From Bradyrhizobium cenepequi (GTDB lineage Bacteria; Pseudomonadota; Alphaproteobacteria; Rhizobiales; Xanthobacteraceae): a stretch of DNA of 64,000 nt. Location of the stretch: positions 120,279 through 184,278 of the forward strand of contig NZ_JAGKJI010000022.1 in the NCBI RefSeq assembly GCF_020329485.1, written 5' to 3'. Below the pieces are notes generated by a model, which was given only the letters and a program-made list of their open reading frames with translations, had not been told where the DNA came from and made no database searches. Within the stretch, counting starts at the first letter, position 1. The number at the start of each line of letters is the position of its first letter. Position numbers and translations under genes: made by a program. This document shows, in pieces, positions 1 through 8,574 of the stretch.

Positions 1-200
1 ACGGTTATAAGATTTTTCGCGCGACAGACACCGGTAAACACGGGGGTTGCATGGCGCCGTTCGGCAGCGCTCTCAGCGCCGGGGACGCGGAGCTTGTGCG
101 GGACGCGCGGGGCTTTAAAACTGGCGGCAAGAACAGAATGGCCGGTGATTGCGTCTCGCGCCGCCGGCCCCTGAGGAAACGTCAGGAACGCCCGAGGATC

Positions 201-1811
201 ATGCTCAAGGAAGCCGCAACCTACGACGAACTCTACCGCAACTTCCGCTGGGAGGTCCCGGCGCGCTTCAACATGGCGACGGCCTGCTGCGACCGTCATG
301 CCGACGGCACTAAGCGGCTTGCGCTGGTCTATGTCGATGAGGACGGCAGCCAGGCGCGCACGACCTTTGATGAGGTCGCGGAAATGTCGCGCCGCTTCGC
401 CAATGTGCTGAAGGCTGATGGTCTTGTGCGCGGCGACCGCGTCGCGGTGTTCCTGTCGCAATCGCTGGAATTGCCGATCGCGCATTTTGCCGCCTTCCGC
501 TCCGCGCTGATCTCGATCCCGCTGTTCGCGCTGTTCGGTGAGGATGCGCTGGAATTCCGGCTGTCGAACGCCGAAGCGAAAGCGATCGTCACCGACGCGG
601 CCGGCTGGCAGAAGCTGGCGAAGATCCGCGACCGCCTGCCCGAGCTGAAGAACGTCTATGTGGTCAGCGACGAGGTGCCAGCAGGCACCAAGCCGTTCTG
701 GCCGTCACTGCGTGCGGCGTCGGCGGAGTTTACCAGCGTCGACACCTCGGCCGATGATCCCGCACTCATCATCTACACGTCGGGCACCACGGGTAACCCG
801 AAGGGCGCGCTGCACGCGCATCGCGTCGTGCTCGGCCACCTGCCGAATGTCGAGATGTGCCACAACTTCCTGCCGCGGCCCGGCGACCTCATGTGGACGC
901 CGGCGGATTGGGCCTGGATCGGCGGCTTGATCAACGGCCTGTTCGCGTTCTGGTACCACGGCATTCCCGTGGTCGGCCATCGCGCGCGCAAATTCGAGCC
1001 GCAGGCGGCGATGCAGATGATGGCCGAACTCGGAATCCGCAACGTGTTCCTGCCGCCGACCGCGCTGAAGCTGATGCGGCAGGCGGGCGTCAAGAACTCC
1101 GGCGTGAAGCTGCGCAGCATCTTCACCGGCGGCGAGTCGCTCGGCGGCGAATTATTGGGCTGGGTGCGCGATACCTTCGGCATCGACGCCCATGAGGTGT
1201 TCGGCCAGACCGAATGCAACCTTGTGATCGGCAGCAATTCGAACCTGTTTCCGATCCGCCCAGGCTCGATGGGCAGGGCGACGCCGGGCTTCGACGTGCG
1301 TATTGTGAATGAGAAGGGCGAGGAGCTGCCGCGCGGGACGAGGGGCATCATCGGCGTGCGCCAGCCGTGCCCCGTCACCATGATCGAGTATTGGCGCAAC
1401 CCGGAGGCGACCGCGAAGAAATATGCCGGCGAGTTCCTGCTGACCGGCGATCTCGGCGTGCAGGATGAGGACGGCTATTTCTGGTACGTCAGCCGCGAGG
1501 ACGACGTCATCACCACCGCCGGCTATCGCGTCGGCCCGTCCGAGATCGAGCACACGCTGATGAAGCATCCGGCGGTCGCGATGTCGGCCGTCGTCGGCAT
1601 TCCCGATCCTATCAGGACCGAATCCATCAAGGCCTGGATCGTGCTCCGACCGGGCTATGCCCCGAGCGACACGCTCGCCCGTGAGATCCAGGATTTCGTC
1701 AAGGTGCAACTCGCTGCCCACGAATACCCGCGCTTTGTGGAGTTCGCGGAGTCGCTGCCAATGACCGCAACCGGCAAGGTGCTGCGTCGCGAATTGCGGG
1801 CGCGGGGGTAA
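201..1811 (+). CDS. AMP-forming acyl-CoA synthetase
   Basis: Adenylate-forming ligase that would activate a carboxylic acid to its acyl-CoA through an acyl-AMP intermediate in the cytoplasm. The adenylation signature YTSGTTGNPKG lies near residue 192 and is followed by the acyl-binding domain, GQTE (A5-like motif), LTGDLG and a C-terminal PMTATGKVLRREL segment holding the catalytic lysine. About 536 residues is normal for the acetyl/medium-chain (ACS/ACSM-like) branch. The frame is open back to position 51, but ATG 201 is preferred because the upstream residues do not look like family sequence and a GAGGA-like ribosome site precedes it. The substrate cannot be read from sequence. The gene stands alone and is followed by palindromic repeats. 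Confidence 0.9.
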   Translation: MLKEAATYDELYRNFRWEVPARFNMATACCDRHADGTKRLALVYVDEDGSQARTTFDEVAEMSRRFANVLKADGLVRGDRVAVFLSQSLELPIAHFAAFRSALISIPLFALFGEDALEFRLSNAEAKAIVTDAAGWQKLAKIRDRLPELKNVYVVSDEVPAGTKPFWPSLRAASAEFTSVDTSADDPALIIYTSGTTGNPKGALHAHRVVLGHLPNVEMCHNFLPRPGDLMWTPADWAWIGGLINGLFAFWYHGIPVVGHRARKFEPQAAMQMMAELGIRNVFLPPTALKLMRQAGVKNSGVKLRSIFTGGESLGGELLGWVRDTFGIDAHEVFGQTECNLVIGSNSNLFPIRPGSMGRATPGFDVRIVNEKGEELPRGTRGIIGVRQPCPVTMIEYWRNPEATAKKYAGEFLLTGDLGVQDEDGYFWYVSREDDVITTAGYRVGPSEIEHTLMKHPAVAMSAVVGIPDPIRTESIKAWIVLRPGYAPSDTLAREIQDFVKVQLAAHEYPRFVEFAESLPMTATGKVLRRELRARG

Positions 1812-1975
1812 ACACCTCGCCCCGCTTGCGGGGAGAGGTCGAAATTCAAGCGCAGCTTGAATTTCGGGTGAGGGGGAGCCTCCACGAGTTCGTCTATCAA
1901 CGTCTGCGCGGAGAGAGCCCCTCACCCCAACCCTCTCCCCGTAAGAACGGGGAGAGGGAGCCCACTTGTGTTCGC
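1812..1975. repeat. Composite palindromic intergenic repeat
   Basis: The gap between the acyl-CoA synthetase and the SRPBCC operon is filled by nested inverted repeats. A perfect 11-bp stem, GAAATTCAAGC (1841-1851), pairs with GCTTGAATTTC (1855-1865) across a GCA loop. A GTGAGGGG segment near 1868 can pair with CCCCTCAC near 1919. Two separate CCCCG...CGGGGAGAGG hairpins sit near 1820 and 1937. This is the style of dispersed repeats seen between genes in Rhizobiales. No gene is visible here. The two flanking genes converge, so the hairpins may also help transcription to end. Confidence 0.7.
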
Positions 1976-1980
1976 GCCGC

Positions 1981-2493
1981 TTACGGCGTCGCGATTCCCA
2001 GCTCCTTCAGCGCCGCCAGCATCCGCTCCGGCGGCTGCATCTGGACGACGAGGGCATTGCCGGTTTCGAGCAGGCTCTTGAGGCTGGAGAGGATCGCGGG
2101 CCAGCCGGCGCGGCCGCCGGAGAGGATATCGTCGCTGAGCGGCCGGTCGTGCGATTGCAGCAGCGTCAACTTGACCGCGTTGCCCGCTGGTTCGATCTCA
2201 TAGGTCACGAGCGTCGGCCCGAGCTTTTCTACCAGGGCCGGCCAGTTGACGTTAAAGGTCACGGTCAGCTTTCGCGCCGGCTCGCATTCGATCACCTCGC
2301 CGGTAATGTGCGGTGCGCCATCCGGCGTGCGCACCATGAATGCGCCGCCGACCCTGAGATCGACCTCGACCGCGTTGCCGAAAAAATACTTGCGGCTGAA
2401 CTCGGCGTTGGTCAGCGCCTCCCAGACCTTCTCCGGTGTGGAGGCGATATAGATCGTGTAGACGATCGCCGGCTTGAATTTTTCGATGTTCAT
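1981..2493 (-). CDS. SRPBCC (AHSA1-type) domain protein 1
   Basis: Small START/Bet v1-fold protein of the activator-of-Hsp90-ATPase-like (AHSA1) kind, with a hydrophobic cavity for an unknown ligand. Hallmarks are the N-terminal IYIASTPEKVWEALTNAEF, a central TGEVIECEPARKL strand pair and the C-terminal GWPAILSSLKSLLETG helix. I start at ATG 2493 because residues before it do not match its two paralogues. It is the last and most divergent gene of an ArsR-SRPBCC-SRPBCC-SRPBCC operon and has a C-terminal extension of about 20 residues (QPPERMLAALKELG). ArsR-linked SRPBCC proteins are common in Bradyrhizobium and their role is not firmly known. Confidence 0.88.
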   Translation of the reverse strand: MNIEKFKPAIVYTIYIASTPEKVWEALTNAEFSRKYFFGNAVEVDLRVGGAFMVRTPDGAPHITGEVIECEPARKLTVTFNVNWPALVEKLGPTLVTYEIEPAGNAVKLTLLQSHDRPLSDDILSGGRAGWPAILSSLKSLLETGNALVVQMQPPERMLAALKELGIATP

Positions 2494-2525
2494 GTCCACT
2501 CGAATCCTCCGATAGATCTTCATCT

Positions 2526-2993
2526 CTATTCGAATCCTTCGATCCCAAGCGCGCGAGGCGGGATCGCGAACACTTTCCCTGTCTCAAGCAGGGTCTTGAG
2601 TCCGGACAGAATCGCCGGCCACCCCTTGGAGATGCCGTCAAAAAGCTTGCTGCCTTCGACGAAGCCTTCATGCGTCACGGTCAGCTTCGTAAGGTTGCCG
2701 TGGGGCTCGATGGTGAAGACGACCTTGGTCGGCGGCTCCTTGCGCAACTCCTCATCAAGCTGGTGCTTGAAGGTGTAGGCAAGACGCCGCGGCCGGTCGG
2801 CCTCGAGAATTTCGCCCACGTCGGTCGTGATGCCGTTCATGACCAGCGCGAACGGGGAACCCACCTTCCAGTCGGATTTCACTTCCGTGTTGAACCAGTA
2901 CTGCTTGGTGAATTCGCTATTGGTCAGCGCCTCCCACAATTTCTCCGGCGTGGTCTCGATATAGGTGACGTACACGAATTCCGGCTTGGACAT
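2526..2993 (-). CDS. SRPBCC (AHSA1-type) domain protein 2
   Basis: Second of three tandem SRPBCC proteins, 155 residues. It opens MSKPEFVYVTYIETTPEKLW and closes with GWPAILSGLKTLLETG, the same framework as its neighbours, so the three clearly arose by tandem duplication. The start at ATG 2993 matches the start of the paralogue at 3013-3474. It lies 19 bp below that gene and 32 bp above the third copy, consistent with one transcript from the ArsR promoter. The ligand and function are unknown. Confidence 0.9.
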   Translation of the reverse strand: MSKPEFVYVTYIETTPEKLWEALTNSEFTKQYWFNTEVKSDWKVGSPFALVMNGITTDVGEILEADRPRRLAYTFKHQLDEELRKEPPTKVVFTIEPHGNLTKLTVTHEGFVEGSKLFDGISKGWPAILSGLKTLLETGKVFAIPPRALGIEGFE

Positions 2994-3012
2994 CTTGAAC
3001 CCTCCCGCGAGG

Positions 3013-3474
3013 CTAATCGCCGCCCTTCCAGCGTCGGCGCGTCATCGGCATCGACGCGCCTGTCTCCAGCATCGTTTTCATGCTCGACAGGACGGCGGGC
3101 CAGCCGGCGCTGACGCCGCGCAGCATCTCGTCGTCGAGTTCGCTGTGCACGACTGTCAGCCTGGTCGAGCCGAACTGCTCCTCGATCGTGAAGGTAACCC
3201 GGGACACCTTGTCGGCATTGCCTAGATTTGCCGGCTGGGCCCAGCTCAGCACGAGCCGATGCGGACGCTCGCTCTCGATGACGGTGCCGGCGATGGCGAC
3301 CTCGGAAGGGTCATCGTAATCTTCGTGCTGCCACCTCGCGCCCTTGCTCCACTCCGAGCGGTTGCGCTTCCTGCCCCAATAATCCTTGGTCATCTCCGGA
3401 TCGATCAGCGCATCCCAGACCTTTTCGCAAGTCGCCTCGATATAGATCACATAGACGAATTCCGGCTTACTCAT
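3013..3474 (-). CDS. SRPBCC (AHSA1-type) domain protein 3
   Basis: First SRPBCC gene after the ArsR regulator. It starts MSKPEFVYVIYIEATCEKVW and ends with a GWPAVLSSMKTMLETG helix. The ATG at 3474 is chosen over an in-frame GTG one codon earlier because MSKPEFVYV aligns with the neighbouring paralogue. It overlaps the last 8 bases of the ArsR gene, so the two are translationally coupled. The middle of the protein (SKGARWQHEDYDD) differs from the other two copies, suggesting a different ligand pocket. Confidence 0.9.
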   Translation of the reverse strand: MSKPEFVYVIYIEATCEKVWDALIDPEMTKDYWGRKRNRSEWSKGARWQHEDYDDPSEVAIAGTVIESERPHRLVLSWAQPANLGNADKVSRVTFTIEEQFGSTRLTVVHSELDDEMLRGVSAGWPAVLSSMKTMLETGASMPMTRRRWKGGD

Positions 3475-3781
3475 CACGCTTCTCCAGTTGCCGTTTCAAT
3501 TCGCTGAGCGCCACCAGCTTGGCGCGCTCGAATTTCCTGATCCACCGTTCGCCGATCTGATGGATCGGCACCGGATTGAGATAGTGCAGCTTCTCGCGGC
3601 CATGCTTGAACGTGCTGACGAGGTTGGCCTGCTCAAGGATCGCAAGGTGCTTGGTGACCGCCTGTCGCGTCATCGCGAGGCCTTCGCACAACTCGTTCAA
3701 TGTCTGTCCGTTTCTGGCGTGAAGCCTGTCCAGGAGCGACCGCCGCGATGCGTCCGCCAGGGCTTTGAAGACTTCGTCCAT
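3467..3781 (-). CDS. ArsR-family transcriptional regulator
   Basis: Winged-helix repressor of 104 residues when started at MDEVFKALADASRR (ATG 3781). It shows the classic ArsR order: LADASRRSLLDRL, then the recognition helix TRQAVTKHLAILEQANLV, then the wing KHGREKLHYLNP. No metal-binding CxC pair is present, so it is unlikely to sense arsenic or zinc. It belongs to the subgroup that travels with SRPBCC proteins. It heads the four-gene leftward operon, and a 16-bp palindrome just upstream is the probable operator for autoregulation. Confidence 0.92.
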   Translation of the reverse strand: MDEVFKALADASRRSLLDRLHARNGQTLNELCEGLAMTRQAVTKHLAILEQANLVSTFKHGREKLHYLNPVPIHQIGERWIRKFERAKLVALSELKRQLEKRDE

Positions 3782-3795
3782 GCGCGCGAAAATAG

Positions 3796-3811
3796 GCAAC
3801 CAAATGGTTGC
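3796..3811. promoter_or_regulatory. Probable ArsR operator palindrome
   Basis: GCAACCAAATGGTTGC is two perfect 7-bp half-sites (GCAACCA / TGGTTGC) around AA. It lies 15 bp upstream of the ArsR start codon and inside the 118-bp gap shared with the divergent LVIVD gene. Such symmetric sites near the start of ArsR genes are usual autoregulatory operators. Control of the divergent gene as well is possible but not shown. Confidence 0.65.
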
Positions 3812-3899
3812 ATGTCAAGGGCGTGTTTTTGGCGCAGCGTTTGGTTGTGTTATCCTGCCGTCAGCCAACGGAGATTGGCTTCAAAAAGGGGAGTAACGC

Positions 3900-5342
3900 A
3901 TGAAGGGTAGCGGTAAACTTGCGCTGTGTGTGGCAATTGCTTTTGTCGGGGGTGCGGACGTCTATGCGCAGCAGCAAAAGATCGGAGCGCCGCCCGAAGC
4001 CTCAAACATGAAATTGGTGGGAACCAACGATCTGCAGGCGCGCAGCGCCTATCAGCCGACCATCCATCATCAGGGCGACCGCTGGATCGCCTATATCGGC
4101 CATCACGGCGGCACCGACGGGATTCCCGATCCCATCAATCCGATGACCGGCAAGCCGGAACCCAACGGCACGTCGATCGTCGATGTCACCGATCCCGCGC
4201 ATCCAAAATATCTGCGCCACATTCCGGGGCAGGAGGGCAAATATGAGTCCGGTGGCGCACAGATGGTGCGCGTCTGCGACGGCAAGGATTTGCCGAAGGG
4301 GGATCGCAACGCGGTCTATATGCTGCGCACCTTCGGCAGCGAGGCGCATGAGATCTGGAATGTCGCCGATCCCGCCAATCCAGCGCTGATCACGCGGATC
4401 GGCGGACTGAAGGACACGCACAAGAGCTGGTGGGAGTGCAACACCGGCATCGCCTTCCTGGTCTCGGGCGCGCCGGACTGGCGCACCCGTCGCATGACGC
4501 AGGTCTACGATCTCAGTGATCCCGCCCATCCCGTGAAGATCAGGGATTTTGGCCTGCCAGGCCAGGAGCCTGGTTCGACCGGCGCGGTGCCGACCGAACT
4601 GCACGGGCCGATCTCGACGGGACCATCTGGCAACCGCGTCTATTTCGGCTATGGCACCAACAAAGGCGGTTTCCTGCAGATCGTCGACCGTGAAAAGTTG
4701 CTCAACGGGCCGAAGGAGCCGATCGCGGAAAATCTCCGTTATCCCGAAATATCGCGCATGCCGCTGTCGGCACTCAACGGCGCACACACGACGTTCCCGA
4801 TGCCGGAAATGCCGATCGCGGAATTCGCACACGACAAGGATGGCAAGACCCGCGACATCGTCATGATCGTCGACGAGGCGATCTTGAACGAATGTGGCGA
4901 GGCGCGGCAGATGGTGTGGTTTGCCGATGTCACCACCGAGACACGGCCGATGATGATCTCGAGTTACACCGTGCCGGAAGCGAGCGGCTCCTTCTGCGAG
5001 CGCGGCGGGCGGTTCGGCTCACATTCCTCCAACGAGAGCATGGCGCCGGTCTACTACAAGAAGGTGGCCTTCATCGCCTTCTTCAATGCCGGTGTCCGTG
5101 CGCTCGACATCCGCGATCCCTATCACCCGAAGGAGGTCGGCTACTTCATCCCGTCGATCACGCCGGCAACCGACAAGCGCTGCGTCACCATCGAGGGCAA
5201 GGACCGCTGCAAGGTCGCGATCCAGACCAACAATGTCGAGACCGACGAGCGCGGCTACATCTATGCGGTCGACCGCGCCAACACCGGCCTGCATATCCTC
5301 GAACTGACCGACGAGGCGCGTGCCAGCGCCGGCCTGCCGTGA
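3900..5342 (+). CDS. Secreted LVIVD-repeat beta-propeller-like protein
   Basis: Exported 480-residue protein with a cleavable signal peptide (about residues 1-23, ending VYA before QQQ). The body contains recurring blocks of the form IVDVTDPAHPKYLRHI, EIWNVADPANPALITRI, VYDLSDPAHPVKIRDF and LDIRDPYHPKEVGYF, which are LVIVD repeats expected to form propeller blades. The function of this family is unknown. ATG 3900 follows a strong AAGGGGAG ribosome site. It is divergent from the ArsR operon and is followed 8 bp later by a second exported protein, so the two probably form one unit. No enzymatic motif was seen. Confidence 0.85.
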   Translation: MKGSGKLALCVAIAFVGGADVYAQQQKIGAPPEASNMKLVGTNDLQARSAYQPTIHHQGDRWIAYIGHHGGTDGIPDPINPMTGKPEPNGTSIVDVTDPAHPKYLRHIPGQEGKYESGGAQMVRVCDGKDLPKGDRNAVYMLRTFGSEAHEIWNVADPANPALITRIGGLKDTHKSWWECNTGIAFLVSGAPDWRTRRMTQVYDLSDPAHPVKIRDFGLPGQEPGSTGAVPTELHGPISTGPSGNRVYFGYGTNKGGFLQIVDREKLLNGPKEPIAENLRYPEISRMPLSALNGAHTTFPMPEMPIAEFAHDKDGKTRDIVMIVDEAILNECGEARQMVWFADVTTETRPMMISSYTVPEASGSFCERGGRFGSHSSNESMAPVYYKKVAFIAFFNAGVRALDIRDPYHPKEVGYFIPSITPATDKRCVTIEGKDRCKVAIQTNNVETDERGYIYAVDRANTGLHILELTDEARASAGLP

Positions 5343-5349
5343 GGGACGA

Positions 5350-5886
5350 ATGCGCGCCTGGTCGGTCATAGCGACTGCGACGCTCGTGCTCGGCGTCCTG
5401 TCGGGCGTTGCGGCTTACGAGCGCGCGACGCCGCCTGACGACTGGAACGAGATCGCCTGGCCATTCCCGCGCGACGGCTGGCCTGCGGGCCGTGCGTTCC
5501 ACTGCAGCGCGGCGTCCTGCGGCGGCGATATCGAAGTCTACATCCGGCCGAAGCTCGGATTCTGTAATTGCACAAGCGGTGTTGCCGATGACGACGAGGT
5601 CGACCGCGTTGCGGATGTCGACTTGATCAGCGAACGTTTTGTCCCGATCAGCGCTGGCGAGGCCGTGCGCGTCGCCGATATGCCCGGACGTATCAGACCC
5701 TACAATCTGAGGCTGGGCGATGGCACGCGTGCTGCGATCGGCATTGCTGTCTCGCACCGCTGCGATCTTCTGGTGGCAGCGGCGCAGGGCAGGGGAGATG
5801 CCATTCAGGTACAGCGCGCTGCGCTGGAATTACTGGCGAAGGCCGAGCCGGCGCGATGGATGAAGTCAGCGATGAATACGCAATAG
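5350..5886 (+). CDS. Exported cysteine-containing protein of unknown function
   Basis: A 178-residue protein starting MRAWSVIATATLVLGVLSG, a signal peptide or N-terminal anchor. ATG 5350 has GAGGGA just upstream, partly inside the stop region of the preceding gene. Conserved-looking cysteines occur in pairs (FHCSAASC, FCNC), suggesting disulfides or metal binding in the periplasm. It is co-directional with the LVIVD gene at an 8-bp gap, so the two are probably co-transcribed. I do not recognise the family. Confidence 0.75.
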   Translation: MRAWSVIATATLVLGVLSGVAAYERATPPDDWNEIAWPFPRDGWPAGRAFHCSAASCGGDIEVYIRPKLGFCNCTSGVADDDEVDRVADVDLISERFVPISAGEAVRVADMPGRIRPYNLRLGDGTRAAIGIAVSHRCDLLVAAAQGRGDAIQVQRAALELLAKAEPARWMKSAMNTQ

Positions 5887-5961
5887 AACTGACCACGCAG
5901 GGCTTGTCCTGGGCATTCCCATCTCTATGATGCGAGCAGAGCCTCCAGCCGAGTCCTCCCT

Positions 5962-6579
5962 ATGTCCCTTCAAGCCTATCTCGCTTACGTTGCCGCCTGC
6001 ATTGCGCTCGCTTTGTTGCCTGGGCCGATCGTCACGCTGGTGATCGCCAACGGCCTGCGCTATGGCACCCGCGCCTCACTGACCAATGTGCTTGGTGCGC
6101 AGGCGGGGCTGGCGATCGTGATCGGCGTCGTCGCCGTCGGTCTCACCTCGCTGATGGCGACGATGGGCTATTGGTTCGACTGGGTGCGCTTTGCCGGTGC
6201 GGCGTACCTTGTCTGGCTCGGCATCAAGCTGATCCGCTCGCCGGTCGAGGAGGTGAGCGCGGATGCGCCGCCGAAGCCGCCGCGCGGCGGCTTCTTCCTG
6301 CAGGGATTCCTGGTGCTGCTGTCGAACCCGAAAGTTCTGGTGTTCTTCGGCGCGTTCATTCCACAGTTCGTGGACCTGAACAAGGATCACTTCCCGCAAG
6401 TCGCGCTGCTTGGCGTGACCTTCATGGTGACGGCGGCCATGAGCGACATGGTGTATGCGCTGCTCGCCGGCCGCGCGCGAAAATTCTTTTCCAAGCAGCG
6501 GACGCGCCTGGTCTCGCGCATCTCCGGCGGCTTCATGATCGGCGGCGGCATCTGGCTCGCGCTGACACGGGCGCGCTAG
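5962..6579 (+). CDS. LysE/RhtB-family amino-acid exporter
   Basis: Inner-membrane translocator of 205 residues, usual for the LysE/RhtB family. It begins with LALLPGPIVTLVIANGLRYGTRASL, the family signature with the PGP motif in the first helix. A later conserved block reads FLVLLSNPKVLVFFGAFIPQF. About six hydrophobic segments are visible. It would export amino acids or homoserine-like compounds by proton exchange. The exact substrate is not readable. The gene stands alone between the unknown exported protein and the convergent biotin operon. Confidence 0.9.
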   Translation: MSLQAYLAYVAACIALALLPGPIVTLVIANGLRYGTRASLTNVLGAQAGLAIVIGVVAVGLTSLMATMGYWFDWVRFAGAAYLVWLGIKLIRSPVEEVSADAPPKPPRGGFFLQGFLVLLSNPKVLVFFGAFIPQFVDLNKDHFPQVALLGVTFMVTAAMSDMVYALLAGRARKFFSKQRTRLVSRISGGFMIGGGIWLALTRAR

Positions 6580-6586
6580 CTAGAGC

Positions 6587-6624
6587 ATGATCCGGAAAAG
6601 TGAAGATCCGTTTTCCGAAATCAT
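6587..6624. repeat. Dispersed Rhizobiales palindrome
   Basis: ATGATCCGGAAAA (6587-6599) and TTTTCCGAAATCAT (6611-6624) form an imperfect inverted repeat with a short loop. This CATGATCCGGAAAAG-type element is common between genes in Rhizobiales. A relative sits at 35630-35726. Here it lies between the convergent lysE-like gene and bioA. Confidence 0.65.
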
Positions 6625-6679
6625 CAGGCGGATTCCGCTGTATGCGGCCTGAGCCGAATCCGGAGACCAAGAGGCGATG

Positions 6680-7945
6680 TCAAGCCAGCGCATCGGCAGC
6701 ATCGCTGATGCAGGCGTAGATTTCGGCAAGATCTGTCGCCGTTACGCAATAGGGCGGCATCACATAGATTGTGTTGCCGAGCGGGCGCAGCAGTAGATTT
6801 CGATCCCTGAAGAAAGCTTGAAGTTTCGGACCGATATCTGCGAGATAACCCGCATCGCTCCCTTTCAGATCGAGCGCCGTGATGGTCCCGGTCCGACGGA
6901 CGTTTTCGAAGCGCGAGTCGGCGCGGAATCGCTCAATTTGCTGCTCCTGCATCGCAGCGACGAACGCCATGCGCTCTCGAACGTCCTGGCGTTGCCAAAG
7001 ATCGAAGTTTGCTTTGGCGGCTGCGCATGCGACCGGATTTGCGGTATAGGAACTGGAGTGAAAGAACGTGCGCGCACGATCGTTCGAGTAGTGTGCTCTA
7101 AAAATATCTGCGCGGCAGAGTGTGACCGCGAGCGGAAGCGATCCGCCGGTGAGGCCTTTCGAATAGCAGACGATATCCGCAGACACGTCCGCCTGCTCAC
7201 AAGCGAACAGCGTCCCCGTGCGGCCCCAGCCGGTCATTACCTCGTCGGCAATGAGCAAGACGCCCGACGCCTCGCAGATCCGCCTCATCTCTTTGAGGAC
7301 CCAGGCTGGATACATCAGCATCCCGCCGGCGCCCAGGATCAGCGGCTCCACGATAAAGGCTGCCGCATTCCCGTTCCGGCACGCAGCCTCGAGGGCATCG
7401 AGTGTTGCCTGTTCGCGACCGCTCGCGGGGAACGGGACAGAGGTGACGTCGAACAGCAGAGGCTCGTACGCCGCGTTGAACACGCCGCGCGCGCCGACCG
7501 ACATCGTCCCTATCGTGTCGCCGTGATACGAGTGCTGCATGACGATCAGACGTGTTCGCGGCTCGCCTATGTTACGCCAGTAGCCCAGCGCCATTTTCAG
7601 CGCCACTTCCACGGAGGTCGAACCGCTGTCGGAGAAGAACACGTAGTCGAGGCCGCGGGGCGCAAGTTGTAGAAGAAGCGCGGCGACCTCCTCGGCGGGC
7701 TCATGCGTGTGGCCGGCGAAGATGATCTGATTGAGCGTCTCTGCCTGTTTCTGAATCGCGCTGACGATGTGTGGATGGCAATGACCGTGGGTCACGACCC
7801 ACCAGGATGAGATCGCATCGATGATGCGGTGGCCATCCGCGGTGTAGAGGTATGCGCCCTCTCCGCGGACAACTTTTGTCATCTCGCCTTGAAGCGCATG
7901 TTGCGTGAACGGATGCCAGATCGGCGATTTCCTCTTTGGCATCAT
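6680..7945 (-). CDS. bioA: Adenosylmethionine-8-amino-7-oxononanoate aminotransferase
   Basis: PLP-dependent class III aminotransferase that converts 8-amino-7-oxononanoate (KAPA) to 7,8-diaminopelargonate in biotin synthesis, with S-adenosylmethionine as amino donor. The BioA hallmarks are present: WHPFTQ near the N-terminus, SSWWV at 46-50, LIADEVMTGWGRTG with the cofactor aspartate near 234, and the PLP lysine K263 in YSKGLTGG. The length of 421 is typical. Its ATG overlaps the bioD stop by 4 bases (ATGA), so it is translated as the last gene of bioF-bioD-bioA. Confidence 0.96.
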   Translation of the reverse strand: MMPKRKSPIWHPFTQHALQGEMTKVVRGEGAYLYTADGHRIIDAISSWWVVTHGHCHPHIVSAIQKQAETLNQIIFAGHTHEPAEEVAALLLQLAPRGLDYVFFSDSGSTSVEVALKMALGYWRNIGEPRTRLIVMQHSYHGDTIGTMSVGARGVFNAAYEPLLFDVTSVPFPASGREQATLDALEAACRNGNAAAFIVEPLILGAGGMLMYPAWVLKEMRRICEASGVLLIADEVMTGWGRTGTLFACEQADVSADIVCYSKGLTGGSLPLAVTLCRADIFRAHYSNDRARTFFHSSSYTANPVACAAAKANFDLWQRQDVRERMAFVAAMQEQQIERFRADSRFENVRRTGTITALDLKGSDAGYLADIGPKLQAFFRDRNLLLRPLGNTIYVMPPYCVTATDLAEIYACISDAADALA

Positions 7946-8574
7946 AGGTCGAACTCGTCGCGGCGGAACGAAGCTTCGAACGCGGTCCGGAGCGCGCTCG
8001 TCGTGAGACGAGAAAGCCAGGGCAGTCGGCCCAATCTCCTCACGCCTCCAATCTTGCAGACCGTCGCCTCGCTGTCGGCATTCTCTTCGCCGATGAATGC
8101 GATCCCGACAATCTCGATCTTTCGGCGTCGCAATGCTTCAATCGATAACAGCGAGTGATTGATGGTGCCGAGCGTAGTACGCGCGCAAAGCACGACCGGA
8201 AGATGCCATCGCGCGAAGATATCAATGTAGAGCGTGCTGCGATTGAGCGGCACCATCAGTCCGCCCGCGCCTTCGATCACAAGGGGACGCTCCCCGGAAT
8301 CCGGCACATCGAGCGACTGCGCGTCAATGCAAATCCCGTCAGCTTCTGCGGCGTGATGGGGCGAAGCTGGTGTCTTGAGACGATAACGCTCCGGCACGAT
8401 GCGATCATCGGAGAGATCAGCGAGCCGCGCGACGGTCTGGGAGTCGGTCTCTCCTTCAAGACCAGCCTGGATCGGCTTCCAATAATTGGCGTCAAGGAAA
8501 TTGGCGAGCCCGGCCGAAAAGACTGTCTTTCCAATCCCGGTGTCGGTGCCGGCCACCACGATTCGGTGTCTCAT
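7942..8574 (-). CDS. bioD: Dethiobiotin synthetase
   Basis: ATP-dependent carboxylase that closes the ureido ring of dethiobiotin from diaminopelargonate and CO2. The P-loop GTDTGIGKT occupies residues 9-17, followed by NYWKPIQAGLE (substrate-binding lysine) and the VIEGAGGLMVPL motif. The length of 210 is normal. It overlaps bioF by 4 bases upstream and bioA by 4 bases downstream, so the three proteins are translationally coupled. Confidence 0.96.
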   Translation of the reverse strand: MRHRIVVAGTDTGIGKTVFSAGLANFLDANYWKPIQAGLEGETDSQTVARLADLSDDRIVPERYRLKTPASPHHAAEADGICIDAQSLDVPDSGERPLVIEGAGGLMVPLNRSTLYIDIFARWHLPVVLCARTTLGTINHSLLSIEALRRRKIEIVGIAFIGEENADSEATVCKIGGVRRLGRLPWLSRLTTSALRTAFEASFRRDEFDL

